Assembly: GCA_019414465.1 (NCBI GenBank) | Contig: DXLY01000033.1 | Coordinates: 1-20,479 of the forward strand | Reading direction: 5' to 3' | Length of the DNA: 20,479 nt | From: Collinsella sp. | Lineage (GTDB): Bacteria > Actinomycetota > Coriobacteriia > Coriobacteriales > Coriobacteriaceae | Part shown: positions 1-9,727 of the stretch, piece after piece | Layout: each line of letters opens with the position of its first letter | Position numbering within the stretch: the stretch's first letter is position 1 | The notes under the pieces: generated by a model | Database searches by the model: none | What the model saw: the letters and a program-made list of their open reading frames with translations, nothing else | Told to the model about the DNA's origin: nothing | Translations under genes and position numbers: made by a program

Positions 1-278
1 ATCCCGGCAGCTACGAGAAGGGCAAGGTCATCACTGGCATTGAGGATGCCGAGGCCATGGAGAACGTGACCGTTTACCACGCGGGTACTGCCGTGGTGGA
101 CGGCCAGCTCGTGACCAATGGTGGCCGCGTGCTTGCCGTGACCGCTCTGGGCGACACGTTTGAGAACGCTCGCAACCTTGCCTACGAGGCTTGCGAGAAG
201 ATTGATTTTGAGGGCAAGACCCTGCGTCACGACATCGGCCTGCGCGCGCTGCGCGGCCGCGACGCCTGGGATGCCTAA
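1..278 (+). CDS. purD: Phosphoribosylamine-glycine ligase (GARS), C-terminal part
   Basis: This is the 3' end of a gene that begins before the window; codons are in phase from base 3 and TAA is at 276-278. PurD joins glycine to 5-phosphoribosylamine using ATP, the second step of IMP synthesis, in the cytoplasm. The visible residues match the family's C-terminal domain: PGSYEKGKVI near the start, then VYHAGTAV, TNGGRVLAVTALG, an AYEACEKI helix and the terminal RHDIGLRAL segment. The ATP-grasp core lies outside the window. The next gene starts 21 bases after the stop, so the two are probably co-transcribed. Identification is confident from the TNGGRVLAVT and HDIG motifs; only completeness upstream is unknown. 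Confidence 0.93.
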   Translation, partial: PGSYEKGKVITGIEDAEAMENVTVYHAGTAVVDGQLVTNGGRVLAVTALGDTFENARNLAYEACEKIDFEGKTLRHDIGLRALRGRDAWDA

Positions 279-299
279 AATCCGAGAGGAATGAGACGG

Positions 300-995
300 A
301 TGGACGAGAAGAACGAAGAGCTCGTGGACGCGCAGATCGTCGAAGAGGACAGCCGCATGTATGGGCACGCCGAGGGCGAGCCTGGTGGCGAGGTCGCTGA
401 CGAGCCGGCGCTGGTGCTGGGCGATGACGACCCACACGATGCCGAGCTGCACGAGAAGATTCTTTCGGAGGAGTGCGCCTGGAAGGGCAAGATCCTCGAC
501 GTCCACCGTCTTGAGGTTGAGCTGCCCAACGGTCACCGCAGCGCCCGCGATATCGTTCGCCATCCGGGTGCGGCGGCCGTTGTGGCACTGACCGAGAGCG
601 GCAAGATCGTGCTGGTGCGTCAATACCGCACCGCCATCGACCGCGTGACGGTCGAGATTCCCGCCGGCAAGCTCGATCCAGGCGAGGACCCGCTCGATTG
701 CGCCAAGCGCGAACTGCATGAGGAGACCGGCTTTAGGGCTGGTCGTATTCGCTTTTTGACGTCGATTGTCACGTCCTGCGGTTTTTGCGATGAGATTATC
801 CACATCTACTTGGCTACCAAGCTCGAGTTTGATGCGCCCAACCCCGATGATGACGAGTTTGTCAACGTGGACCTGGTGCCGCTGCACGAGCTGATCGACG
901 CCGTACTCGACGGCAAGATCGAAGACGCTAAGACCGTCGTGGGCGCCTTGGCATGCGATAGCATCGCGCACCGCCTTGGGGGCACGGAGCTTTAA
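300..995 (+). CDS. Nudix hydrolase, ADP-ribose pyrophosphatase type
   Basis: Predicted cytoplasmic pyrophosphatase, 231 residues, probably cleaving ADP-ribose or a related nucleoside diphosphate sugar to AMP and ribose 5-phosphate. The complete Nudix box is at about residues 123-145: Gly, five residues, Glu, seven residues, then RELHEETGF. The preceding strand VRQYR and IPAGKLDPGE are typical of the NudF/ADPRase subgroup. I chose ATG at 300 over the in-frame ATG at 291, because GAGAGGA at 284-290 sits nine bases from 300 but directly touches 291. About 50 N-terminal residues are strongly acidic and precede the usual fold, making it somewhat longer than E. coli NudF (209 residues). It lies just after purD. 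Family assignment is strong; the exact substrate is inferred. Confidence 0.88.
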   Translation: MDEKNEELVDAQIVEEDSRMYGHAEGEPGGEVADEPALVLGDDDPHDAELHEKILSEECAWKGKILDVHRLEVELPNGHRSARDIVRHPGAAAVVALTESGKIVLVRQYRTAIDRVTVEIPAGKLDPGEDPLDCAKRELHEETGFRAGRIRFLTSIVTSCGFCDEIIHIYLATKLEFDAPNPDDDEFVNVDLVPLHELIDAVLDGKIEDAKTVVGALACDSIAHRLGGTEL

Positions 996-1007
996 CGAGT
1001 GGGGATA

Positions 1008-1046
1008 GCCCTGGGACAAGTACTACTGATTGCTTTGTCCCAGGGC
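1008..1046. repeat. 12-bp perfect inverted repeat between Nudix and ABC genes
   Basis: Arms GCCCTGGGACAA (1008-1019) and TTGTCCCAGGGC (1035-1046) are perfectly complementary and enclose a 15-base loop. No run of T follows, so it does not meet the usual intrinsic terminator pattern, although it could still weaken read-through or protect an mRNA end. The GGGACA/TGTCCC motif recurs in hairpins near 14504-14544 and 18708-18761, so it may belong to a dispersed repeat family. Confidence 0.7.
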
Positions 1047-1077
1047 CTTACGTTGCTGATATTTCTTTGAGGATCAC

Positions 1078-2850
1078 ATGCTGAAGAGGTTTCTTTCGTA
1101 TTACAAGCCCCAGATGGGGCTTTTTGTTGCTGATACTGTTTGCGCTCTGGTGCTTGCTGCCATTGACCTTGCGTTTCCTATTATTCTGCGCAATTTGACC
1201 GGTGGGCTATTTACTCAGGGTCAGGCTGCCATTATGCAGGCGCTCGGCATGATCGCGGTGGGCTTGGTGTTGATGTATGCCGTCCGCTGCGCCTGCCGCT
1301 ACTTTGTGAGCTATTGGGGTCACGTGATGGGCGCGCGCATGGAGTCCAAGATGCGCGAGGACCTGTTCGACCAGTATGAGCGCTTCAGCTTTGCGTACTT
1401 CGACCGCAACAGCTCGGGCGACATGATGAGCCGCGTGGTCAACGACCTGTTCGATATCTGCGAGGCGGCGCATCACGTGCCCGAGTGGATCATCATCTGC
1501 GGCATCGAGATTATCGGCTCGTTTGTGATCCTCTTTACCATCGCCCCGGTGCTGGCGCTCGCCATGGCCGTGGTGACGGCGGCGTTTTCGGCCATCATGT
1601 TTTGGCAGAACATGCGCATGCGCGAGGTCTTTAGCGACAACCGCAAAAAGATCAGCGGCATCAATGCGCAGCTGCAGGATTCGCTGGCGGGCATGCGCGT
1701 GGTCAAGAGCTTTGCCAATGAGGAGACCGAACGCTTCAAGTTCCGCGCCTCAAACAATCGCTATCTTTCGTCCAAGGAGAACATGTATCACGCCATGGGC
1801 GTCTATACCGCGACGTATGGCCTGCTTTCGGGTGTGCTCTATGTGATCGTGGTGCTGCTGGGCGGCTGGCTGGTCGCCCAGGGGCAGCTGCAGGCGGTCG
1901 ATATGGCGACCTTTGCACTCTATATTTCGCTGTTCTGCACGCCGCTCGAGACACTCGTCAATTCGGCCGAAACGTATCAGAAGGCTATCGCCGGCTTTAA
2001 GCGTATGGACGAGGTGCTCTCGACCGCGCCGGATATCCAGGACAAGCCGGGCGCTACGGATCTGCAGGTGACTGCCGGCGCCGTGGAGTATCACGACGTG
2101 TGCTTTAACTACGAGGATGTTGAGCTGGGCGAGGGCGATGCCGACGAGCGTCCCGTTATCGACCATATGGACCTGTCCATCAAGCCCGGGCAGACCATCG
2201 CTTTGGTTGGCCCTTCGGGCGGTGGCAAGTCCACGACCTGTTCGCTGCTGCCGCGCTTTTATGACGTGGCCGCCGGATCCATTAGCATCGACGGCCAGGA
2301 CGTGCGCGATGTGACGCAGCAGAGCCTGCGTCGCGCCATCGGCCTGGTGCAGCAGGATGTCTATCTGTTTGACGGCACGATTGGCGAGAACATCGCCTAC
2401 GGCAAGCCGGGCGCCACGGCAGGAGAGATCGCCGAGGCCGCCCGTCGCGCCAACATCGATGCCTTTATCGAGTCGCTTCCACAGGGCTATGACACGGTCG
2501 TGGGCGAGCGCGGCAGCCGTCTTTCGGGCGGACAGAAACAGCGCGTTGCCATCGCGCGTGTGTTTCTCAAGAATCCCAAAATCTTGATCTTGGACGAGGC
2601 GACGAGTGCTTTGGATAACGAGAGCGAGGAGGCGGTCCAGGAGTCGCTCGAAGAGCTGGCACGCGGCCGTACCACAATCATCATCGCCCACCGTCTCTCG
2701 ACCATTAAACACGCCGATGAGATTGCGACCGTTGAGCATGGTCGCGTTGTGGAACGTGGCACGCATGAACAGCTTCTCGCCCGTGGCGGCACCTATGCCC
2801 GTTACTATCGAATGCAGTTCGAAGGTGCGCGTGCGCACGAGCTCGACTGA
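1078..2850 (+). CDS. ABC exporter half-transporter (fused membrane and ATPase domains)
   Basis: A 590-residue type IV (MsbA/LmrA-like) exporter half, expected to work as a dimer in the cytoplasmic membrane. The N-terminal half contains about six hydrophobic segments (roughly residues 14-38, 52-75, 138-157, 160-178, 243-264 and 275-300). The nucleotide-binding domain has Walker A GPSGGGKST at 378-386, Q-loop glutamines at 425-426, signature LSGGQKQRVA from 482, Walker B ILILDE ending at 507 and the H-loop histidine at 538 in IAHRLST. All catalytic residues are present. ATG at 1078 is preceded by GAGG at 1069-1072. Only one half-transporter gene is seen here, so a homodimer is likely. The next gene follows by 19 bases and may be functionally linked. 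The substrate cannot be told from sequence. Confidence 0.92.
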   Translation: MLKRFLSYYKPQMGLFVADTVCALVLAAIDLAFPIILRNLTGGLFTQGQAAIMQALGMIAVGLVLMYAVRCACRYFVSYWGHVMGARMESKMREDLFDQYERFSFAYFDRNSSGDMMSRVVNDLFDICEAAHHVPEWIIICGIEIIGSFVILFTIAPVLALAMAVVTAAFSAIMFWQNMRMREVFSDNRKKISGINAQLQDSLAGMRVVKSFANEETERFKFRASNNRYLSSKENMYHAMGVYTATYGLLSGVLYVIVVLLGGWLVAQGQLQAVDMATFALYISLFCTPLETLVNSAETYQKAIAGFKRMDEVLSTAPDIQDKPGATDLQVTAGAVEYHDVCFNYEDVELGEGDADERPVIDHMDLSIKPGQTIALVGPSGGGKSTTCSLLPRFYDVAAGSISIDGQDVRDVTQQSLRRAIGLVQQDVYLFDGTIGENIAYGKPGATAGEIAEAARRANIDAFIESLPQGYDTVVGERGSRLSGGQKQRVAIARVFLKNPKILILDEATSALDNESEEAVQESLEELARGRTTIIIAHRLSTIKHADEIATVEHGRVVERGTHEQLLARGGTYARYYRMQFEGARAHELD

Positions 2851-2869
2851 TTGATATGACAGGAAGTTT

Positions 2870-3835
2870 ATGGCTGACAAGAACCCTTTGACTCCGGAAG
2901 AAGTGACGGAGTTATTCTCCGAAATCGATGCATCCGGTGTCTTGGATCCCACGCTTGCCAAAAAGCGAACCGAGCGCATGCGTGAGAAGGAGGCTGCGGC
3001 CAAGCGCGGTGACAAAGCGGCGCTAGCGCAGCTGCGCAGCGAGGACCGCGCGAGCCAGGCAAAACATATCGACCCGCTGTCCGAGGATGATCCTTCGGGT
3101 TCGCAGGTGAGTCATACCATTACGAAGACCGCGATGGCCGTGGTCATTGGTATTTTGGTGCTGATCGTGGGCATGCAGATTGGCTACGGCGTGATGCGTC
3201 GCCTGAACACCGCCAACCTGTCCGAGAGCGTTTCGGTCGATACCGTTTCGACGGCGCTGAAGGGCGGCCTTGAGTGGGGCAACGGCTTTACGCAGTTCCC
3301 GCTCGACTTTACCGTCGATGAAGCCGATGAGCGTACGGGCACGGTCGAGGTGACGGTGTTGGACACATCGTCTGCCAACGAGCTCGAGCTGCTGTCCAAC
3401 GGGCAGATTCAGGCCGCGGCGCTTGCGACCAACGCGTTGCTCAACGATAAGATCGACCGCGTGGTGTATAACGTTCACGCCTATATCGACGAGGATAGCA
3501 ACATTCAGCACGATTCCTTCTTTGGCATGTTTCCCGCCCAGGGCCACCAGAGCGCCATCCTGACGTTCGTGTGGACCAAGAGCTCATCCAACGCTACGAG
3601 TATCGACTGGAAGATGCGCATCGTGAGTATGGATGACACCATCGCCGAGCGCATTCAGAAGCAGGTGAACTCGGTGTCGTCGTTGATTGAGGACCCGGTG
3701 GTGAGCCAGACCAAGATTGACGAGGAAAAGGCCGAACGTGACCTGGAGCATCGTCTGCATGGCCGCGAGATTTTCCGCGGCGGCAAGCCCGATCGCACAC
3801 CGTCCGAACTGCTGGAGCAGGACAAGATAAAATAA
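2870..3835 (+). CDS. Unrecognised single-pass membrane protein
   Basis: I do not recognise this 321-residue protein. It has a charged N-terminal region of about 87 residues rich in Lys, Arg, Glu and Ala, one strong hydrophobic helix at about 88-109 (AVVIGILVLIVGMQIGYGVM), then about 210 residues without further membrane segments. If the positive-inside rule holds, the N-terminus is cytoplasmic and the C-terminal domain is outside. The C-terminal domain mixes strands and helices (EVTVLD, SAILTFVWT, DWKMRIVSMD) and ends in a charged helical tail. There is no signal-peptidase or lipobox motif. AGGAAG at 2861-2866 precedes the ATG. It starts 19 bases after the ABC exporter gene and is followed by a terminator, so the pair probably forms a transcription unit; an accessory role to the exporter is only an inference from position. 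Confidence 0.8.
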   Translation: MADKNPLTPEEVTELFSEIDASGVLDPTLAKKRTERMREKEAAAKRGDKAALAQLRSEDRASQAKHIDPLSEDDPSGSQVSHTITKTAMAVVIGILVLIVGMQIGYGVMRRLNTANLSESVSVDTVSTALKGGLEWGNGFTQFPLDFTVDEADERTGTVEVTVLDTSSANELELLSNGQIQAAALATNALLNDKIDRVVYNVHAYIDEDSNIQHDSFFGMFPAQGHQSAILTFVWTKSSSNATSIDWKMRIVSMDDTIAERIQKQVNSVSSLIEDPVVSQTKIDEEKAERDLEHRLHGREIFRGGKPDRTPSELLEQDKIK

Positions 3836-3841
3836 GACGCC

Positions 3842-3881
3842 ATCATCCCGCGTGAGCCACAAGCCCCGCGGGATGATTTTT
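3842..3881 (+). terminator. Intrinsic terminator after the ABC-membrane protein pair
   Basis: An 11-bp perfect stem, ATCATCCCGCG (3842-3852) with CGCGGGATGAT (3867-3877), encloses a 14-base loop and is followed by TTTT (3878-3881). It lies six bases after the stop codon at 3835, so it should end the upstream transcript and insulate carAB. Confidence 0.82.
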
Positions 3882-3903
3882 CCGGGACGGGGATTAAAAA
3901 ATC

Positions 3904-3925
3904 ATTATGCATAGAAAGTCATAAT
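3904..3925. promoter_or_regulatory. AT-rich dyad upstream of carA, possible operator
   Basis: ATTATG (3904-3909) and CATAAT (3920-3925) form a 6-bp dyad with a 10-base spacer inside an AT-rich stretch (about 3893-3958) that contrasts with the GC-rich genes around it. Size and symmetry loosely resemble ArgR/AhrC boxes, and CarAB feeds arginine synthesis, but the match to the known consensus is weak. It may instead simply be an AT-rich upstream promoter element. Confidence 0.3.
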
Positions 3926-3978
3926 TATCATTTCGTAAACATTTCGATGAAATTAACGCCATGAGGCATGCTTGCGGT

Positions 3979-3984
3979 TACAAT
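3979..3984 (+). promoter_or_regulatory. Candidate -10 box of the carAB promoter
   Basis: TACAAT at 3979-3984 matches the -10 consensus at five of six positions and would start a leader of about 50 bases carrying the PyrR element. No convincing -35 box lies at the right distance. The hexamer is the exact centre of a small dyad, GCGGT (3974-3978) and ACCGC (3985-3989), which could be an operator or coincidence. Confidence 0.4.
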
Positions 3985-4006
3985 ACCGCGAGGCCTAACT
4001 GCACAC

Positions 4007-4038
4007 CTTTAAGCCGGTCCTGTGAGACCGGGAAGGAG
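4007..4038 (+). promoter_or_regulatory. PyrR-binding RNA element touching the carA ribosome-binding site
   Basis: The leader reads CTTTAA (4007-4012), then a 6-bp stem CCGGTC (4014-4019) with GACCGG (4026-4031) closing the hexaloop CTGTGA (4020-4025), and then GGAAGGAG (4031-4038). The loop fits the CNGNGA consensus of PyrR binding loops, and the flanking CUUUAA and GAAGG match positions conserved in that element. PyrR binds this RNA when UMP or UTP is high. No terminator stem follows; instead the stem runs directly into the Shine-Dalgarno sequence of carA, so repression of translation initiation, as known for mycobacterial PyrR, is the likely mechanism. The element match is seen in the sequence; the mechanism is inferred. 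Confidence 0.85.
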
Positions 4039-4042
4039 AACT

Positions 4043-5473
4043 ATGGCGAACAACCATATTGCGGGCGCTGCCGCCCGCACCATCGCGCCCAGCGAGCTGT
4101 GCCAGCGTATGCTGGCCAAAACCAGCAAGGGCGCTTGCGGTCCCTGCACCCTGTATCTTGAGGATGGGACCATTTTTTATGGACGCGCATGCGGCGCCGA
4201 GGGCACCGCGACCGGCGAAGTCTGCTTCAACACCTCGCTCGAGGGCTACTTTGAGGTCATGACCGACCCGAGCTATGCCGGCCAAATCGTAACCATGACC
4301 TATCCGCAGATCGGCAACTACGGTATCGACGAGACCGATGTCCAGTCGGCCTTCCCCGGCGGCGCCGTGCGCCCTGCGAGCGCTCCGGCCATGCGTGGCA
4401 TGATCGTTCGCGACATGTGCGCCACGCCTTCTAACTGGCGCTCGGCCGTCAGCGTGCCGGAGTACCTGCGCGCTCACGGCATCGTCGCTATCGAGGGCGT
4501 CGACACCCGCGCTCTGGTGCGCCACCTGCGCGACAACGGCTCCAAGATGGGCATTATCTCGACCGAGATCTTCGACGTCGACGAGCTTGCCGAGCGTCTG
4601 GCCGCAGCGCCCACGCTGGTAGGCGAGAACCTGGTCAAGACCGTAAGTTGCCCCGCGCCTCACGAGTTTGTGGCCGCCGACCTGCCTGCCACGCATGACT
4701 TTGCGCTGGTTCCTGCTGCTCCCGCCCGCCACAACGTGGTCGCGTACGACTGCGGTGTGAAGCGCGGTATTCTGGAGGGCCTCGTCCGCGCCGGCTGCGG
4801 CCTTACCGTCGTGCCGTGGGATACGCCCGCGAGTGAGGTGCTCGACATGAATCCCGACGGCGTCTTTTTATCCAACGGCCCCGGCGACCCCGACGCCGTG
4901 GTGGAGACCTATGAGCAGGTGCAACAGCTGATCGGCAAGGTGCCGGTCTTTGGTATTTGTCTTGGTCACCAGATGATCAGCCTGGCCTGCGGCGCCCAGA
5001 TGGAAAAGCTTAAGTTCGGTCACCGCGGTGGCAACCAGCCGGTCATGAACCTGGTAAGCCGTCGCGTGGAGATTACCGCACAAAACCATGGCTTTGGCCT
5101 GCTGTTCCCCAGCTTGGGCAAGCTTGTCCCCGAACTTTCCGGCGGCGAGACCGAGCATGCGGTCGATGGAGATCTGCGCGTTTGGGTGCGCCGCGGAATC
5201 GCGCCGGTCGTGATGAACGAGCGCTTCGGCCGCATTCGCCTGACGCATGTGAACCTTAACGACGGCACCGCCGAGGGCATCCAGCTGCTCGAAGCCCCGT
5301 GCTTCTCGGTCCAGTACCACCCCGAGGCCTCGCCTGGCCCCACCGATGCCCACTATCTCTTTACCGCCTTTACGCGACTCATGGACGGCGAGGAGAACTA
5401 CCTGGACATCGACACCGCGAAGGACCGCCTGGCTGGCTGGAATTTCGCCGAGACTGAGACCGAGGAGAACTAA
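4043..5473 (+). CDS. carA: Carbamoyl-phosphate synthase small (glutaminase) subunit
   Basis: CarA releases ammonia from glutamine and passes it to CarB for carbamoyl phosphate synthesis, which feeds pyrimidines and arginine. The 476-residue protein has the CPSase small-subunit domain (LYLEDGTIFYGRACG from about residue 37) and a class I glutamine amidotransferase domain: LSNGPGDPD, nucleophile elbow GICLGHQ with Cys306, and QYHPEASPGP with His426 and Glu428. ATG at 4043 follows GGAAGGAG with a four-base gap; an in-frame GTG at 4022 lies in the PyrR hairpin and is an unlikely start. Compared with E. coli CarA (Cys269, His353) there are about 30 extra N-terminal residues and about 36 extra residues between the catalytic Cys and His, roughly in GLLFPSLGKLVPELSG onward. 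The stop is one base before carB. Confidence 0.96.
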   Translation: MANNHIAGAAARTIAPSELCQRMLAKTSKGACGPCTLYLEDGTIFYGRACGAEGTATGEVCFNTSLEGYFEVMTDPSYAGQIVTMTYPQIGNYGIDETDVQSAFPGGAVRPASAPAMRGMIVRDMCATPSNWRSAVSVPEYLRAHGIVAIEGVDTRALVRHLRDNGSKMGIISTEIFDVDELAERLAAAPTLVGENLVKTVSCPAPHEFVAADLPATHDFALVPAAPARHNVVAYDCGVKRGILEGLVRAGCGLTVVPWDTPASEVLDMNPDGVFLSNGPGDPDAVVETYEQVQQLIGKVPVFGICLGHQMISLACGAQMEKLKFGHRGGNQPVMNLVSRRVEITAQNHGFGLLFPSLGKLVPELSGGETEHAVDGDLRVWVRRGIAPVVMNERFGRIRLTHVNLNDGTAEGIQLLEAPCFSVQYHPEASPGPTDAHYLFTAFTRLMDGEENYLDIDTAKDRLAGWNFAETETEEN

Positions 5474-5474
5474 C

Positions 5475-8771
<3,297 letters not shown>

Positions 8772-8789
<18 letters not shown>

Positions 8790-8917
8790 TGTGACCGGTC
8801 CGGCCGGGGCGGGAGACGAACACTTTCTCTCGGAAACTGGGCTTCGCGAAGTTTTCCGAGAGAAAGGACCGTCTCCCGCCCCGGCCTGCGGTGACTTGGC
8901 TGCACCGTGTGCTGCGG
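8772..8917. repeat. Nested inverted repeat that includes the carB 3' end
   Basis: Three nested stems share one centre. The outer stem pairs 8772-8786 (the last five carB codons) with 8903-8917, 15 bp perfect. The middle stem pairs 8802-8818 (GGCCGGGGCGGGAGACG) with 8870-8886, 17 bp perfect. The inner stem pairs 8823-8836 (CTTTCTCTCGGAAA) with 8853-8866, 14 bp. The loop region holds the 10-base palindrome CTTCGCGAAG (8842-8851). Sequence between outer and middle stems is only roughly symmetric. No T-run follows, so it is not a standard terminator, though it should strongly structure the carB mRNA end. It looks like a repeat element; its loop core resembles that of the element at 9043-9134. Confidence 0.85.
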
Positions 8918-8945
8918 AAGGGGCTTTGCGCGATGACTAGGGCTG

Positions 8946-9004
8946 AATAAAAAGTGAGTGTGGGATCCGCCGTTCGTTCGAACGGCGGATCCCACGTTTT
9001 TATT
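8946..9004. terminator. Bidirectional-type intrinsic terminator between carB and purE
   Basis: GTGGGATCCGCCGTT (8960-8974) pairs perfectly with AACGGCGGATCCCAC (8981-8995) around the hexaloop CGTTCG. The stem is flanked by AATAAAAA (8946-8953) on the left and TTTTTATT (8997-9004) on the right, and GGCTG/CAGCC extend the symmetry to 8941-9010. A strong stem plus T-run on the plus strand is a classic terminator for carAB; the A-run on the left gives the same on the minus strand. Confidence 0.85.
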
Positions 9005-9042
9005 GCAGCCAACGTACGTCATGGCAATTCCCGGTAGGTCGA

Positions 9043-9134
9043 GGGTGCCCCGCGGCGGTCTGGTGTTTTCATCTGAACGACTTTGCGAAGCAACCGGAGT
9101 GAAGATGAAAACACCAGACCGCCGCGGGGCACCC
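9043..9134. repeat. 32-bp perfect inverted repeat upstream of purE
   Basis: Arms at 9043-9074 and 9103-9134 are perfectly complementary over 32 bases and enclose a 28-base loop (9075-9102) containing CTTTGCGAAG (9081-9090). The arms start GGGTGCCCCGCGGCGGTCTG. No T-run follows. The loop core and surrounding GAA...CCGGAG pattern resemble the loop of the element at 8772-8917, while the arms are unrelated. It carries no coding sequence and ends 25 bases before the likely purE -10 box. Confidence 0.9.
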
Positions 9135-9158
9135 GCAGACCGCAGGGACGGGAGCAGC

Positions 9159-9164
9159 TATACT
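9159..9164 (+). promoter_or_regulatory. Candidate -10 box of the purE promoter
   Basis: TATACT at 9159-9164 matches the -10 consensus at five of six positions and lies about 64 bases before the purE ATG. No good -35 box is visible 16-18 bases upstream, where the sequence is the tail of the 9043-9134 element. A small hairpin, ACTACT (9162-9167) with AGTAGT (9171-9176), overlaps the box and the expected start of transcription. Confidence 0.4.
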
Positions 9165-9227
9165 ACTCTCAGTAGTTAAGGGTCGCGGATTGGCCGCGTC
9201 ACCGCTCTCAACAGGAGGTCTTTGTTT

Positions 9228-9692
9228 ATGGCAGATCAAAAGCCGGTTGTCGGGATTATCATGGGCTCCAAGTCCGATCTGGGCGTTATGGAAGGCTGCA
9301 CCGCCGAGCTCGAGGCGCTTGGTGTGCCCTATGAGCTCGTCATTGCGAGCGCACACCGCACGCCGGCGAAGGTCCACGAGTGGGCCTCGACTGCTGCCGA
9401 TCGCGGTATCAAGGTGATTATCGCCGCCGCCGGCAAGGCCGCTCACCTGGGTGGTGTCGTGGCTGCCTTTACGCCGCTGCCGGTCATCGGCGTGCCTATG
9501 AAGACGAGTGACCTGGGCGGCATGGATTCGCTGCTGTCGATGGTGCAGATGCCTTCGGGCGTGCCCGTGGCCTGCGTTGCCATCAACGGCGCCAAGAACG
9601 CCGCCATCTACGCCACGCAGATTCTGGGCGCTTGCGACCCCGAGTACCGCAAGGTTATCGAGAAGATGAAGCAGGAGATGGCCGACGCCTAG
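9228..9692 (+). CDS. purE: N5-carboxyaminoimidazole ribonucleotide mutase
   Basis: Class I PurE, 154 residues, converts N5-CAIR to CAIR in purine synthesis; it normally works as an octamer with PurK supplying N5-CAIR. Visible family signatures are IMGSKSD at residues 11-17, the active-site ASAHRTP segment with His43, AAAGKAAHLGGVVA and GVPMKTSDLGGMDSLLSMVQMPSGVPVA. ATG at 9228 is preceded by AGGAGG at 9213-9218 with nine bases between; an in-frame TTG at 9222 is too close to that site. PurK is not in this window. The sortase gene begins 35 bases downstream with its own ribosome-binding site and no terminator between them, so the two may be co-transcribed although they are functionally unrelated. 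Confidence 0.97.
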   Translation: MADQKPVVGIIMGSKSDLGVMEGCTAELEALGVPYELVIASAHRTPAKVHEWASTAADRGIKVIIAAAGKAAHLGGVVAAFTPLPVIGVPMKTSDLGGMDSLLSMVQMPSGVPVACVAINGAKNAAIYATQILGACDPEYRKVIEKMKQEMADA

Positions 9693-9727
9693 GCGTTCCG
9701 CCGTTTCACCGCAGTATAAGGAGAGCC

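Noticed and set aside
1035..1063. Promoter TTGTCC-17-GATATT for the ABC exporter
   Set aside because: Weak match, and the implied start would fall on the ribosome-binding site.
1750..3015. Minus-strand open frame opposite the ABC exporter
   Set aside because: Overlaps the exporter ATPase domain and the next gene; no recognisable protein features.
4022..4042. GTG 4022 as carA start
   Set aside because: It lies in the PyrR hairpin loop with the Shine-Dalgarno sequence downstream of it; ATG 4043 is correctly spaced.
5346..5474. Upstream extension of carB into carA
   Set aside because: The extended N-terminus is out of frame with carA and unlike CarB; ATG 5475 with GAGGAG gives the proper MPKRTDIKRILVIGSG start.
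8790..9227. CRISPR array, tRNA or riboswitch in the carB-purE gap
   Set aside because: The repeats are inverted dyads, not regularly spaced direct repeats, and no tRNA fold or purine/PRPP riboswitch motif is visible.
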